Assembly (NCBI GenBank): GCA_031256975.1
Contig: JAIRPN010000009.1
Coordinates: forward strand, 1 to 64,000
DNA length: 64,000 nucleotides
DNA from: Verrucomicrobiales bacterium
GTDB taxonomy: Bacteria > Verrucomicrobiota > Verrucomicrobiia > Methylacidiphilales > JAAUTS01
Direction: 5' to 3'
Positions within the stretch are counted from its first letter, which is position 1. The number at the start of each line of letters is the position of its first letter. The notes beneath the pieces are model-generated. The model was not told the origin of the DNA. It saw nothing but the letters and a program-made list of their open reading frames with translations, and searched no databases. Both the position numbers and the translations under genes were made by a program. Positions 29,446 through 38,730 of this stretch are shown here, piece after piece.

Positions 29446-29530
29446 TCCGCTCACCCTGAGCCCGTCGAAGGGTGAACCTGCCCTGAGTAAAGTCATGCTT
29501 CGACAAGCCCAGCATGAGCGACATGAGGAC
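29446..29530. repeat. Dispersed repeat (second copy of TTCGACGGGCTCAGGGTGAG) plus a related word tgcttcgacaagcccagcatgagcg
   Basis: Near-identical to 63-90 in reverse complement. Confidence 0.8.
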
Positions 29531-29552
29531 TTTTTTGCGTAAAAGCCGACAA

Positions 29553-30146
29553 TTACTGGAAGTTCTGCCTAATGTAATCCTGCACGCGCTGGACCGCGAT
29601 TTGCGACAGGGCATCGCAGGTGGCTTTCAGGCTCGAGGCGGAATCCGTGGCGGGAGCGCCCTGGTCATTGGCGGCGTCACCGGCCAGGCGTGATTCGGCG
29701 ACATCAAAGGTCAGGAACGGTTGCACGCGGGACTTGCTGACATCGTACACATACACCGTGCATTCAATGCGATCGTCGCTCGCCGCCTTGTCGTCGGGAT
29801 TGTCGTTGATGTTGCTCCATTGCACCAATTGAATACGACCGGTCACCACCCAGCCTTCATTGCCCGCGGTCTGTCCCGTGGATAATTTCTGGGTGTTATA
29901 ATTGGCCGCCTTGAAACCCTGGAACAAATCATTGCCCAGCAGGCGGGTGATCTGCTGCGGCAGGTCGGTTTCACGCGCGTCACGCTTCAACGTCACGTTG
30001 TTGTTCTCGAAATCACGCACCACGATCAGTTTCGGCGCGGCATCAGGGAACGCGGTATTGACGGTATGCTGGTCCTTGGTGGAAATGGTCTGGCAAGAAA
30101 CCAACGCTAACAGCAACCCCAGCAACGGCAAATGGCGGAACTTCAT
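29553..30146 (-). CDS. Putative lipoprotein, unknown function
   Basis: Lipobox-like MKFRHLPLLGLLLALVSCQ. Confidence 0.65.
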   Translation of the reverse strand: MKFRHLPLLGLLLALVSCQTISTKDQHTVNTAFPDAAPKLIVVRDFENNNVTLKRDARETDLPQQITRLLGNDLFQGFKAANYNTQKLSTGQTAGNEGWVVTGRIQLVQWSNINDNPDDKAASDDRIECTVYVYDVSKSRVQPFLTFDVAESRLAGDAANDQGAPATDSASSLKATCDALSQIAVQRVQDYIRQNFQ

Positions 30147-30167
30147 TAAAATATTCACCCGTCCCTT

Positions 30168-30638
30168 TTAGAGGACTGCGACGACTTCGGCAATATGTTC
30201 CGTCGGGTGAACTTTGCGGAAAATGGCCTTGAGTTTGCCGTTGGCGTCGATGACGAAGGTCGAGCGCTCGATGCCCATGAACTTTTTGCCGTACATCGAC
30301 TTCTCCACCCACACGCCATATTTGTCGGCAACCCTGTGGTTGGCGTCCGCCAGCAGGTCGAACGGCAATTCATGCTTGGCGGCGAATTTGGCATGCTGCT
30401 CCACCGGATCGGGGCTGACACCGAGAATCACCGCGCCCTTCTTCTTGATGCCGGCAAATTCGTCACGGAACGTGCAGGCCTCCTTGGTGCAGCCGGGAGT
30501 CTCGTCCTTCGGGTAAAAATACAGCACCACCGTCTTCCCCTTGAATTGCTCCAGCGAAACAGTCTCGCCGTTTTGGTTCTTGAGCTTGAGAGCGGGAGCC
30601 TTGTTCCCAATTTTCGGCACGGTCATGGCAGCAAGCAT
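30168..30638 (-). CDS. bcp: Peroxiredoxin, BCP/thiol peroxidase type
   Basis: LYFYPKDETPGCTKEACTFRDEF. Confidence 0.93.
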   Translation of the reverse strand: MLAAMTVPKIGNKAPALKLKNQNGETVSLEQFKGKTVVLYFYPKDETPGCTKEACTFRDEFAGIKKKGAVILGVSPDPVEQHAKFAAKHELPFDLLADANHRVADKYGVWVEKSMYGKKFMGIERSTFVIDANGKLKAIFRKVHPTEHIAEVVAVL

Positions 30639-30686
30639 AAATCAAAACTTGGCAAAAGCCATCCTGTTATGTGAAATTCTTGTAAC

Positions 30687-31046
30687 ATGATGCGCTTTGT
30701 ATTGGCCTTGTTGAATCTGTTCGGCTTTCCCGGCCTCGGCACCTATCTCGCCGGATACAAGCGCACGGGCATCATTCAGGCCTGCATTTCTTTGTGTTGC
30801 AGCCTGATCGCCATAACCTCCATGGCCTGGGTCTCTCCCACCGTCTACGCCATGTACCACGACCAGGAAGCATCCCAAAACCGCATCGCAGACGGCGACT
30901 TTAGCCAGCTCATCTCGCTGTTGGCGCCGGTGGCCATCGCTTCCGTCAGCCTGCTGGTTTTCGCCTGCAACTGGCTCTGGTCCTCCACCACCACCAAGCC
31001 CTTGCGGCACGAACCGCCTCCCATTCCCGGCCGGCCGCAACGCTAA
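30687..31046 (+). CDS. Small membrane protein, unknown
   Basis: 119 aa with TM helices and GFPGLGTYLAGYKRTGIIQ. Confidence 0.55.
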   Translation: MMRFVLALLNLFGFPGLGTYLAGYKRTGIIQACISLCCSLIAITSMAWVSPTVYAMYHDQEASQNRIADGDFSQLISLLAPVAIASVSLLVFACNWLWSSTTTKPLRHEPPPIPGRPQR

Positions 31047-31115
31047 CCGCCGGCTTGCGGTAACAAAAAATTGTCTGGTTTTTGGTTCCCGCCCGCCTAC
31101 TCTTTTCCCTTTATT

Positions 31116-32633
31116 ATGGCTAACGACAAGACCGCTATCCAACCCACACGCAACGACGACTTCCCCGAATGGTACCAGCAAGTCATCGCCGCCGCCGACC
31201 TCGCGGAAAATTCCGACGTGCGCGGTTGCATGATCATCAAGCCCTGGGGTTACGGCCTGTGGGAACAAATCCAGAAGAACTTGGACCGGATGTTCAAGGA
31301 AACCGGCCACGAAAACGCCTACTTCCCGCTGTTCATCCCTCTGAGCTATTTGCAAAAGGAAGCGGAACACGTCGCCGGCTTCGCCAAGGAATGCGCCGTG
31401 GTCACCCACCACCGCCTCGAGGCCGACGCTAACGGCAATCTGGTCCCCAAGGGCGAACTCACCGAACCGCTCATCGTCCGTCCCACTTCCGAAACCATCA
31501 TCGGCGCTTCGTTCGCCCGCTGGGTGCAGTCGTACCGCGACCTGCCCCTGTTGTTGAACCAATGGGCCAACGTCGTGCGCTGGGAAATGCGCCCGCGCCT
31601 GTTCCTGCGCACCGCCGAGTTCCTCTGGCAGGAAGGCCACACCGCGCATGAGACCGAGACCGAGGCCGTGGCGGAAACCGAGCGCATGCTCAAGGTATAT
31701 GAAACCTTTGCCAAGGATTACCTCGCTTTGCCGGTGTTGGTCGGCGAAAAGAGCGAGAGCGAACGCTTCCCCGGCGCCGTCCGCACCCTGTGCATCGAGG
31801 CTATGGTGCAGGACCGCAAGGCCGTGCAGGCCGGAACCTCGCACTACCTCGGGCAGAATTTTGCCAAGGCTTCCGAGATCAAATTCGTCGGCCGCGACAA
31901 CACCCAGCAATACGCCTACACCACCAGCTGGGGCGTCAGCACCCGCCTGATCGGCACGCTGATCATGGCGCACGGCGACGACAACGGCGTGATCCTGCCA
32001 CCGCGCGTGGCCTCGTCACAGATTGTCATTCTCCCCGTCATTCCAAAACCCGAGCAGCGCGATGAAATTCTCGCCTCCTGCGAACAACTCGCCGCCGAAC
32101 TGCGTCAACAGACCTGGCAGGGCGAGCCTTTGCGTGTGAAGATCGACAGCCGCGACAAGGCCGGTGGCAGCAAGACTTGGGACTGGATTAAAAAGGGCGT
32201 GCCGCTGCGCGTCGAGATCGGCCCGCGCGACCTCGCCGCCGGAACGGTATTCACCGCCCGCCGCGACAAGGACGCCAAGGACAAACAATCCTTCAAGCGT
32301 GAAGACTTCGTCGTTGGCGCCGCCAAAATATTGGAAGAAATCCAACAGGGCCTGTATGACCGTGCCCTCGCCTTCCGCGAAGCCAACACCAGGAAGATCG
32401 ACACCAAGGAAGAATTTTACGCTTACTTCACACCGAAGAACGCGAATAAACCCGAGATTCATGGCGGTTTCGCCCTCACCCACTGGTGCGGCGACGAAAC
32501 GGTCGAGGAACAGATCAAGAACGACCTCAAGGTCACCATTCGCTGCATTCCCTTCGGCGATACCGAAGCAGGCACCTGCCCCTTCACCGGCAAGCCAAGC
32601 AAACAGCGCGTGGTGTTCGCCAAGTCGTATTAA
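31116..32633 (+). CDS. proS: Prolyl-tRNA synthetase
   Basis: WYQQVIAAADLAENSDVRGCMIIKPWGYGLWEQIQ; LIVRPTSETII; class II motifs. Confidence 0.95.
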   Translation: MANDKTAIQPTRNDDFPEWYQQVIAAADLAENSDVRGCMIIKPWGYGLWEQIQKNLDRMFKETGHENAYFPLFIPLSYLQKEAEHVAGFAKECAVVTHHRLEADANGNLVPKGELTEPLIVRPTSETIIGASFARWVQSYRDLPLLLNQWANVVRWEMRPRLFLRTAEFLWQEGHTAHETETEAVAETERMLKVYETFAKDYLALPVLVGEKSESERFPGAVRTLCIEAMVQDRKAVQAGTSHYLGQNFAKASEIKFVGRDNTQQYAYTTSWGVSTRLIGTLIMAHGDDNGVILPPRVASSQIVILPVIPKPEQRDEILASCEQLAAELRQQTWQGEPLRVKIDSRDKAGGSKTWDWIKKGVPLRVEIGPRDLAAGTVFTARRDKDAKDKQSFKREDFVVGAAKILEEIQQGLYDRALAFREANTRKIDTKEEFYAYFTPKNANKPEIHGGFALTHWCGDETVEEQIKNDLKVTIRCIPFGDTEAGTCPFTGKPSKQRVVFAKSY

Positions 32634-32636
32634 GAC

Positions 32637-34079
32637 TTACTCCGCCGTTAGCGGGATCAATTCGAAATCGCCGATCACCACCGGCGATTTCGAAGGCACA
32701 TGCAGATTCAACCGTTGTTTACGGTAATGAATCAACCAACTTCCGGAAAGCTCGGTGGCGGACAGCCGGTTGAATTTTTCCGTGTTCAGGAAATGCGCCG
32801 ATTCCGCCGCGACATCCTCATCCGCCTTGGTCTGCACCAGATCGCGTTTCGTGACATAATACACTTCCTCGCCAAAATAAACCTCCAGGCTGGGCCAATA
32901 GCTGTCGGCATAAACCTTCTTCGCACCGTGTTGCTGCAAATAAGTCAACACTTCACGCAACGACGAGTTCCGCCCCAGTTTCGATTCATGCGATACAATC
33001 AACAGTGCCGTCGTTAGCGATAATGCCATCCAGACAGCCGCCGTTCCCCACAATGCCAGTCGCAGGTTTCTCCGCTCCTCCAATGGCAGGATCAACCGCG
33101 TCATCCCCAAAGCGGCCCACGGCGCCAGAATCAACGTATAAGTCGGCAATTTCGACGCCGCCAGACTGAACACCGCCAGACCGCTAACCACGATCCACAA
33201 TTCCGGCGAACGCCGCCACCAGCCCTGTCGCCATTCCCTGCATTTGGCCGCAGTCGCCGCCCAAGGCCACCAAGGCAGCCACGCTAACAGCGAAATAATC
33301 AGGTAATAATAAATCGGCCCCTTGCGACCATCCACATGCCCGGCCATCCGTCCCACCAGTTCACGACCAAAAAAGAAATGCACCAAGTCACGGTGCTCCT
33401 GCATCATCAGGATATACCACGGCGAGCCGAGCAGGATAATTGCCGGCAGCAGTAACGGAAACCGCAAGGCTTTGCGACCACGCTCATCCTGGGTCACGAT
33501 TAGCGCCACATACAGTCCCAGCAACGGAATCAACGATGGCGTCGCCTTGGTCCACCACGCCATCGACCAGCAAAACAACGACGCCAACCACCATTTCCAA
33601 GAACCGTCGCGGTGTCGACATTCCACCCAAACGGCGATTGCCAGCGTCACCCATCCGGTCAAAAACATGTCCGGCGTCAGCCAGCGTGCCAAGGCCCAGA
33701 ATTGCACCATCGTGCCGCAAACCAGCAAAGACCACCACGCGGTTTTCGCGCCATACAAACGCCACGCCGCCCAGCCCAAACCCGCTAACGACAAGATCGC
33801 CCCGGACACCGACGGCAACCGCGTCGCCGCTTCGCCATAACCAAACGCCTTGATGCTGAGCGCCGTCACCCAGTAAATCATCGGCGGTTTGTCATAATGA
33901 TGAATGTCCGACAATACCGGGTCCAGCCAGCCGTGCCCGTCGTCCTCTAGAATTTCCCCCGCCATGTTGGCGTAACGCCCCTCGTCAGGCTCATTGAGAC
34001 CACGGGTACCCAGGGCAAACAAAAAACCGAACAGCAACAATGCCGCTAACAGCAAGAAGCCTCTCCACCCATAATTCAT
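32637..34079 (-). CDS. ArnT-like family 39 glycosyltransferase
   Basis: GLNEPDEGRYANMAGEILEDD; HHYDKPPMIYWV; polytopic. Confidence 0.88.
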   Translation of the reverse strand: MNYGWRGFLLLAALLLFGFLFALGTRGLNEPDEGRYANMAGEILEDDGHGWLDPVLSDIHHYDKPPMIYWVTALSIKAFGYGEAATRLPSVSGAILSLAGLGWAAWRLYGAKTAWWSLLVCGTMVQFWALARWLTPDMFLTGWVTLAIAVWVECRHRDGSWKWWLASLFCWSMAWWTKATPSLIPLLGLYVALIVTQDERGRKALRFPLLLPAIILLGSPWYILMMQEHRDLVHFFFGRELVGRMAGHVDGRKGPIYYYLIISLLAWLPWWPWAATAAKCREWRQGWWRRSPELWIVVSGLAVFSLAASKLPTYTLILAPWAALGMTRLILPLEERRNLRLALWGTAAVWMALSLTTALLIVSHESKLGRNSSLREVLTYLQQHGAKKVYADSYWPSLEVYFGEEVYYVTKRDLVQTKADEDVAAESAHFLNTEKFNRLSATELSGSWLIHYRKQRLNLHVPSKSPVVIGDFELIPLTAE

Positions 34080-34095
34080 AGAAACAAGAAAGCTA

Positions 34096-34176
34096 ACCAC
34101 GGAACACCCCAAATACACGGAAAATCCATTGAACTTTCCCGCTGAAAAATTCCGTGTATTCCGCGTGTTCCGTGGT
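34096..34176. repeat. Imperfect inverted-repeat mini-element (accacggaacac..aatacacggaa word family)
   Basis: Arms accacggaacaccccaaatacacggaaaa and ttccgtgtattccgcgtgttccgtggt. Confidence 0.85.
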
Positions 34177-34187
34177 AAATAAATCTT

Positions 34188-34463
34188 ATGAAATCAGCCT
34201 ACGAACTTGCGATGGAACGCCTGGCCAAGAACCAGCCCGAGACCAAATTGACCGACGCGCAGAAACAGGAACTGGCCGACATCAACGCCCGCTACGAAGC
34301 CAGGCTCGCCGAGCGCAAAACCTTTCTCAATGGCAAAATCAAGGAGGCGGAGGCCAAGGGCGACCTGCCGGAAGCGGACCAGTTCCGCACGCAATTGCGC
34401 CGTGATGTCGCCACCCTCAACGAGGAAATGGAAGCCAAAAAGGAAGCGGTGCGGAAGAAGTAG
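34188..34463 (+). CDS. Small charged coiled-coil protein, unknown
   Basis: 91-aa ORF MKSAYELAMERLAKNQPETKLTDAQKQELADINARYEARLAERK. Confidence 0.6.
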   Translation: MKSAYELAMERLAKNQPETKLTDAQKQELADINARYEARLAERKTFLNGKIKEAEAKGDLPEADQFRTQLRRDVATLNEEMEAKKEAVRKK

Positions 34464-34473
34464 TTTCCCGCGC

Positions 34474-34989
34474 TCAGGCCTTGCTCTTCACCCAGTCGAT
34501 GATCTTGCGGTCATCGTCCTTGGCCGCCCAGACAAAACGCAGGAAATCCGCCGGGGCGATGTTGTATTTCGACAGGAATTTCCGGTCGCCCCCGCAACCG
34601 AACATCAAATCCTTGTCCAGTTCCCCTGCCAGCTTGATGCGGGCTTTCTGGATGATGCGCGGCAGCCATTCAATGCCGTCCACCGCGTCGGTTTTCGCCT
34701 TTAGCGTCGAGGTGGCCACCGTCCTGCCGGACAGCTTGCCTTTCTGCACATACAGGAAATAATCCCGGCGCGCGGCGGTAATCAGCAGGGTAGTGCCAAA
34801 GTCGGGTTCACCGTAGTTGTTGGCGTCCTCGGCGAAATCGTACAACTCCTGCGGCGTGCAACCGATCGAAGCGAGGAATTTCTGTTCATTGGCGTCGAAA
34901 AAATTCTCCGACCCGCGCGTGCCGGTCTTGTATTTCTCAATGGCTTTTTGGTACAGGGTTTCAAATTCAGTGGTCCAGTTGTAATTCAT
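34474..34989 (-). CDS. DUF5069-like protein
   Basis: Domain recognised from memory: DGIEWLPRIIQKARIKLAGELDKDLMFGCGGDRKFLSKYNI. Confidence 0.65.
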   Translation of the reverse strand: MNYNWTTEFETLYQKAIEKYKTGTRGSENFFDANEQKFLASIGCTPQELYDFAEDANNYGEPDFGTTLLITAARRDYFLYVQKGKLSGRTVATSTLKAKTDAVDGIEWLPRIIQKARIKLAGELDKDLMFGCGGDRKFLSKYNIAPADFLRFVWAAKDDDRKIIDWVKSKA

Positions 34990-34990
34990 A

Positions 34991-35060
34991 TAAGTAACAA
35001 GTTTTAAGTTTGAAGTTTTAAGCAACCACGCTTATTACTTAAAACTTAACACTTAAAACT
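34991..35060. repeat. Inverted-repeat mini-element (taagttttaag / acttaaaact family)
   Basis: taagtaacaagttttaagtttgaagttttaag ... cttattacttaaaacttaacacttaaaact. Confidence 0.85.
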
Positions 35061-35064
35061 CACC

Positions 35065-35649
35065 ATGAAACATATTTTTATCATTATTGCCTTGTCCGTC
35101 GGCGTGTTATCAGCCAACCTGCACGCTATGTCTAACGAAGTAGCAATCATTCACACCACCGAGGGCGACATGGTCCTGTCTTTCTGGGACGACGTCGCAC
35201 CGAAAACCGTGGAAAATTTCAAGAAACTGGCCAAGTCCGGCTTCTACAACGGCACCGCCTTCCACCGCATCATCAAGGGTTTCATGATCCAGGGCGGCGA
35301 CCCGCTGACCAAGGATGAATCGAAGAAAGACATGTGGGGCACCGGCGATCCCGGTTACAAGATCAAGGCCGAATTCAACGACAAAAAACACGTCAAAGGC
35401 GTCATCTCCATGGCCCGCAGCCAAAACCCGGATTCCGCCGGTTCGCAGTTCTTCATCTGCCTGGCCCCCTGCCCGTTCCTCGACCGCCAGTACACCGGCT
35501 TCGGCCAACTCATCAAGGGTGATGACGTACTGGAAAAAATCGGCAACACCCCGGTTTCCGCGAACCGTTACAGCGGCGAAGCCAGCGTCCCGAACAAACG
35601 CGTCGAAATCAAGAGCATCGAGGTTGTTCCCGCTGACTCTGTAAAATAA
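35065..35649 (+). CDS. Peptidyl-prolyl cis-trans isomerase, cyclophilin type, exported
   Basis: Signal peptide; FYNGTAFHRIIKGFMIQGGDP; GVISMARSQNPDSAGSQFFICLAP. Confidence 0.93.
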   Translation: MKHIFIIIALSVGVLSANLHAMSNEVAIIHTTEGDMVLSFWDDVAPKTVENFKKLAKSGFYNGTAFHRIIKGFMIQGGDPLTKDESKKDMWGTGDPGYKIKAEFNDKKHVKGVISMARSQNPDSAGSQFFICLAPCPFLDRQYTGFGQLIKGDDVLEKIGNTPVSANRYSGEASVPNKRVEIKSIEVVPADSVK

Positions 35650-35676
35650 CACTTTGGCTTGTTTCAAGCCGGCATG

Positions 35677-35713
35677 AGGCGCTAACCGCGAAGTTCACGG
35701 TTAGCGCCTTTTT
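35677..35713 (+). terminator. Intrinsic terminator built from an inverted pair of the RTTAGCG motif
   Basis: aggcgctaaccg-cgaagttca-cggttagcgcct then TTTT; perfect 12-bp stem. Confidence 0.92.
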
Positions 35714-35750
35714 AATTTGCCCAAAACGGTTATATTGCTCCCCGCGACCT

Positions 35751-36593
35751 ATGATTCGGAAATGCGGCATCATCCTGCAAACCCTTAATATTTACGGGGC
35801 GGTCGCCATTGTGAGCCTGGGCTGGGCGCTTTCCTGCCTGCTGCATTTCCAATGCGCCGCCTACCTGCCCCTGTGGTTTTTTGCCGCGTTGTTCATTTAT
35901 AACCTCGACCGCCTGCGCCACGAACCCGCCGACCTGATCAACTTGCCCGACCGCAGCAGGCACAGCATGGGATTGCGGCGCATCAGCCGGACCCTGGCGA
36001 TACTTTCCGCCACGACGCTAATGGCCATCCCGGTCATGCAACACGACTGGCTGATGAGCATCCTCACCGTCACAGGGGCTTTCATTTGCGTAAACTATTC
36101 TGTGCCGCTGCTCGGTTTTCGCTTCAAGGACATCCCCTTGCTGAAAACTTTTTTCGTCCCCACGCTGGTCACCGCGGCGTTCCTGATTCCGCCCCTGTTG
36201 CAACAACCGTTGCGCGACGACCCGCTGCATCATCTTTTCCTCTCCGCGTGGGCCTGGTGTGTGGCGTTTTTCAACATGATCCTCTGCGATTTGCGCGACA
36301 TCGAGGGAGATTCCCGCACCGGTATTCGCACATTGCCCGTGACATTGGGACGGCGGCGCACTTTTCAGATATTGCTCGCCTTGTTGGCCTGCAGCATTGC
36401 GCTGTCAATCGGCGTGTTGTTCAAATCGAAACCTTCCACCATCGTGCAATGGGCCTGTATTGCCGCCATCATGCCGATTTACCTCGGCTGCCTGCTCGCC
36501 GCCGCGCGCAAACCCCGGCCGGAAAGTTTTTATGAATGGTGGGTGGATGGAATCCTGTTTGTGCCGGCGCTGGTGTACTTGATTCTGCGATAA
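35751..36593 (+). CDS. UbiA-family prenyltransferase-like membrane protein
   Basis: Polytopic; NYSVPLLGFRFKDIPLLK; MILCDLRDIEGDSRTGIRTLPVTLGRRRT. Confidence 0.75.
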   Translation: MIRKCGIILQTLNIYGAVAIVSLGWALSCLLHFQCAAYLPLWFFAALFIYNLDRLRHEPADLINLPDRSRHSMGLRRISRTLAILSATTLMAIPVMQHDWLMSILTVTGAFICVNYSVPLLGFRFKDIPLLKTFFVPTLVTAAFLIPPLLQQPLRDDPLHHLFLSAWAWCVAFFNMILCDLRDIEGDSRTGIRTLPVTLGRRRTFQILLALLACSIALSIGVLFKSKPSTIVQWACIAAIMPIYLGCLLAAARKPRPESFYEWWVDGILFVPALVYLILR

Positions 36594-36702
36594 AACCTAT
36601 TTCATTCTTTGTCACCAAAGCGCCATATTTCCAGTCCTGTGAAAATATTTAAAATGCTTTATTGCATTGCAAGACATCCGTTCTATATATCTCTCCGAAA
36701 AG

Positions 36703-38619
36703 ATGCAAAAGAACTCGGAATCGTGGTCCCTCGAACAGGCGTTTCAAGTGTACAATATTGACCGTTGGGGCGGGGAATATTTCAGCATTAACCAGGCCGG
36801 CAATATCAGCGTGCGCCCCAAGCGCGCGAACGGTCCCGAGCTGGATTTGACCGACGTGGTGAACGCGGCACGCGACCACAATCTCTCGCTCCCCCTGCTG
36901 ATCCGTTTTCAGGATTTGCTGCGCAACCAGGTTGCCACCATCAACGAGAGTTTCCGCAACGCGATCCGCGAGCACAATTACCAGGGCCAGTACCGCGGCG
37001 TGTTCCCGATCAAGGTGAACCAACTGCGCGAGGTGGTCGAGGAAATCCAGGACGCGGGACTGCAATATGATTTCGGTTTGGAAGTCGGCAGCAAGCCGGA
37101 ATTGTTCGCCGCGCTGGCGATTCACCAGAATCCGGAAAGCCTGTTGATTTGCAACGGTTACAAGGACGCCGAATTCATCCGCATGGCCTTGTTGGGCCGC
37201 AAGCTCAACAAGAAAGTGGTGATGGTCATCGAGAAACTCGAGGAATTGTTCCGCGTCCTGAGTGTCGCCGAGCAGATGAATGTCGACCCGATCATCGGCA
37301 TCCGCGTGCGCTTGCAGGCCAAAGGTGCGGGCAAATGGGCTTCGTCCGGCGGCGAAAACGCCAAGTTCGGGCTTAGCACCGCCGAGTTGCTGGAAGCAGT
37401 GGAAACGCTGAAGCAGCGCGGCAAGGAGCATATTTTCCAACTGGTACATTTCCATGTCGGCTCGCAAATCCCCGACATCCTGACCGTCAAGCGCGCGGTC
37501 CGCGAGGCTTCCCGTTACTACGCCAAGCTGATCAAGCTGGGCTTCGATATCAAGTATCTCGATGTCGGCGGCGGTTTGGGCGTCGATTACAACGGCAGCC
37601 GGACTTCCTCGGAAAGCTCGACCAATTACACCCTGGACGAATACACCCGCGATATCGTCTACAATATCACCGACATCTGCGCCGAGGAAAAGGTTCCCCA
37701 CCCGAATATCGTCAGCGAAAGCGGCCGCGCCGTGGTGGCTTATCATTCGGTCCTGTTGGTGGAAGTGTTCGGTTCCATCGCCAAGGACAAGGGCGAGTTT
37801 CCCCAACCCGCCAATGACGATCACAAGCTGGTCAAGGGCATCGCTGAAATCCTGCAAAAACTCAACAAGCGCAACCGCCGCGAGTGTCTGCACCAGGCCA
37901 AATTGATCAAGGAAGAAGCCTCTTCACACTTTGAGGTCGGCACCCTCGACCTAAAGGCCAAGGCATTGGTAGAGACCGGATTTTGGAAAATCGTCGAATC
38001 CATCGTCAAATCCTACAATTGCGATGGCAAATTCAAGATGCCGGATGAAGTGCGCGAGTACCAGGCACAGTTGGCCGAGCAATACCTGTGCAATTTCTCC
38101 GTGTTCCAGTCGTTGATCGACCACTGGGCGGTCGGCCAATTGTTCCCGATCGCACCGATTCACCGCCTGAACGAAACCCCGACCGAGGAAGCCACCTTGG
38201 TCGACATTACCTGCGATTCCGACGGCAAAATTGACACCTTCATCGATGATGACGATGTGCGCCACACCCTGCCCTTGCACGCCCTCAACGGGCAACCTTA
38301 CATCCTGGGTTTCTTCCTGATGGGCGCCTATCAGGACGTAATGGGCGACCTGCATAACCTGTTCGGCCCGGTAACCGAGGCCCACGTGTTTCTCGACGAG
38401 GATGAGCCCTCCGGGTTCTACATCGAGGAAGTCATCCCCGGCTTCACCATCAGCCAGGTTCTGGACGACGTACAGTACGAAATCAACGTGCTGGCCCGCC
38501 AAATGAAGGCGCAAATCGACCAAGCCATCAAGGCTGACGTCCTCAAGCCAAGCGAAGGCATGCGCCTGCTGGAAGAGTACGAAAAAGGGTTGACTAAACC
38601 CACCTACCTTTCAATCTAG
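36703..38619 (+). CDS. speA: Biosynthetic arginine decarboxylase
   Basis: GVFPIKVNQLREVVEEI (PLP lysine), FHVGSQIPDI, LDVGGGLGVDYNGSRT; upstream in-frame ATG at 36667 also possible. Confidence 0.95.
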   Translation: MQKNSESWSLEQAFQVYNIDRWGGEYFSINQAGNISVRPKRANGPELDLTDVVNAARDHNLSLPLLIRFQDLLRNQVATINESFRNAIREHNYQGQYRGVFPIKVNQLREVVEEIQDAGLQYDFGLEVGSKPELFAALAIHQNPESLLICNGYKDAEFIRMALLGRKLNKKVVMVIEKLEELFRVLSVAEQMNVDPIIGIRVRLQAKGAGKWASSGGENAKFGLSTAELLEAVETLKQRGKEHIFQLVHFHVGSQIPDILTVKRAVREASRYYAKLIKLGFDIKYLDVGGGLGVDYNGSRTSSESSTNYTLDEYTRDIVYNITDICAEEKVPHPNIVSESGRAVVAYHSVLLVEVFGSIAKDKGEFPQPANDDHKLVKGIAEILQKLNKRNRRECLHQAKLIKEEASSHFEVGTLDLKAKALVETGFWKIVESIVKSYNCDGKFKMPDEVREYQAQLAEQYLCNFSVFQSLIDHWAVGQLFPIAPIHRLNETPTEEATLVDITCDSDGKIDTFIDDDDVRHTLPLHALNGQPYILGFFLMGAYQDVMGDLHNLFGPVTEAHVFLDEDEPSGFYIEEVIPGFTISQVLDDVQYEINVLARQMKAQIDQAIKADVLKPSEGMRLLEEYEKGLTKPTYLSI

Positions 38620-38730
38620 TTGCTTTAGTTACCGATGACCGGCCTCCCGGTTTGGTCATCGGGTATGTAAAATTACGGTAAAAAAACGCGATTTTCCTAT
38701 TGGCAAAGGAGAATCACTACGCTAGAACGG

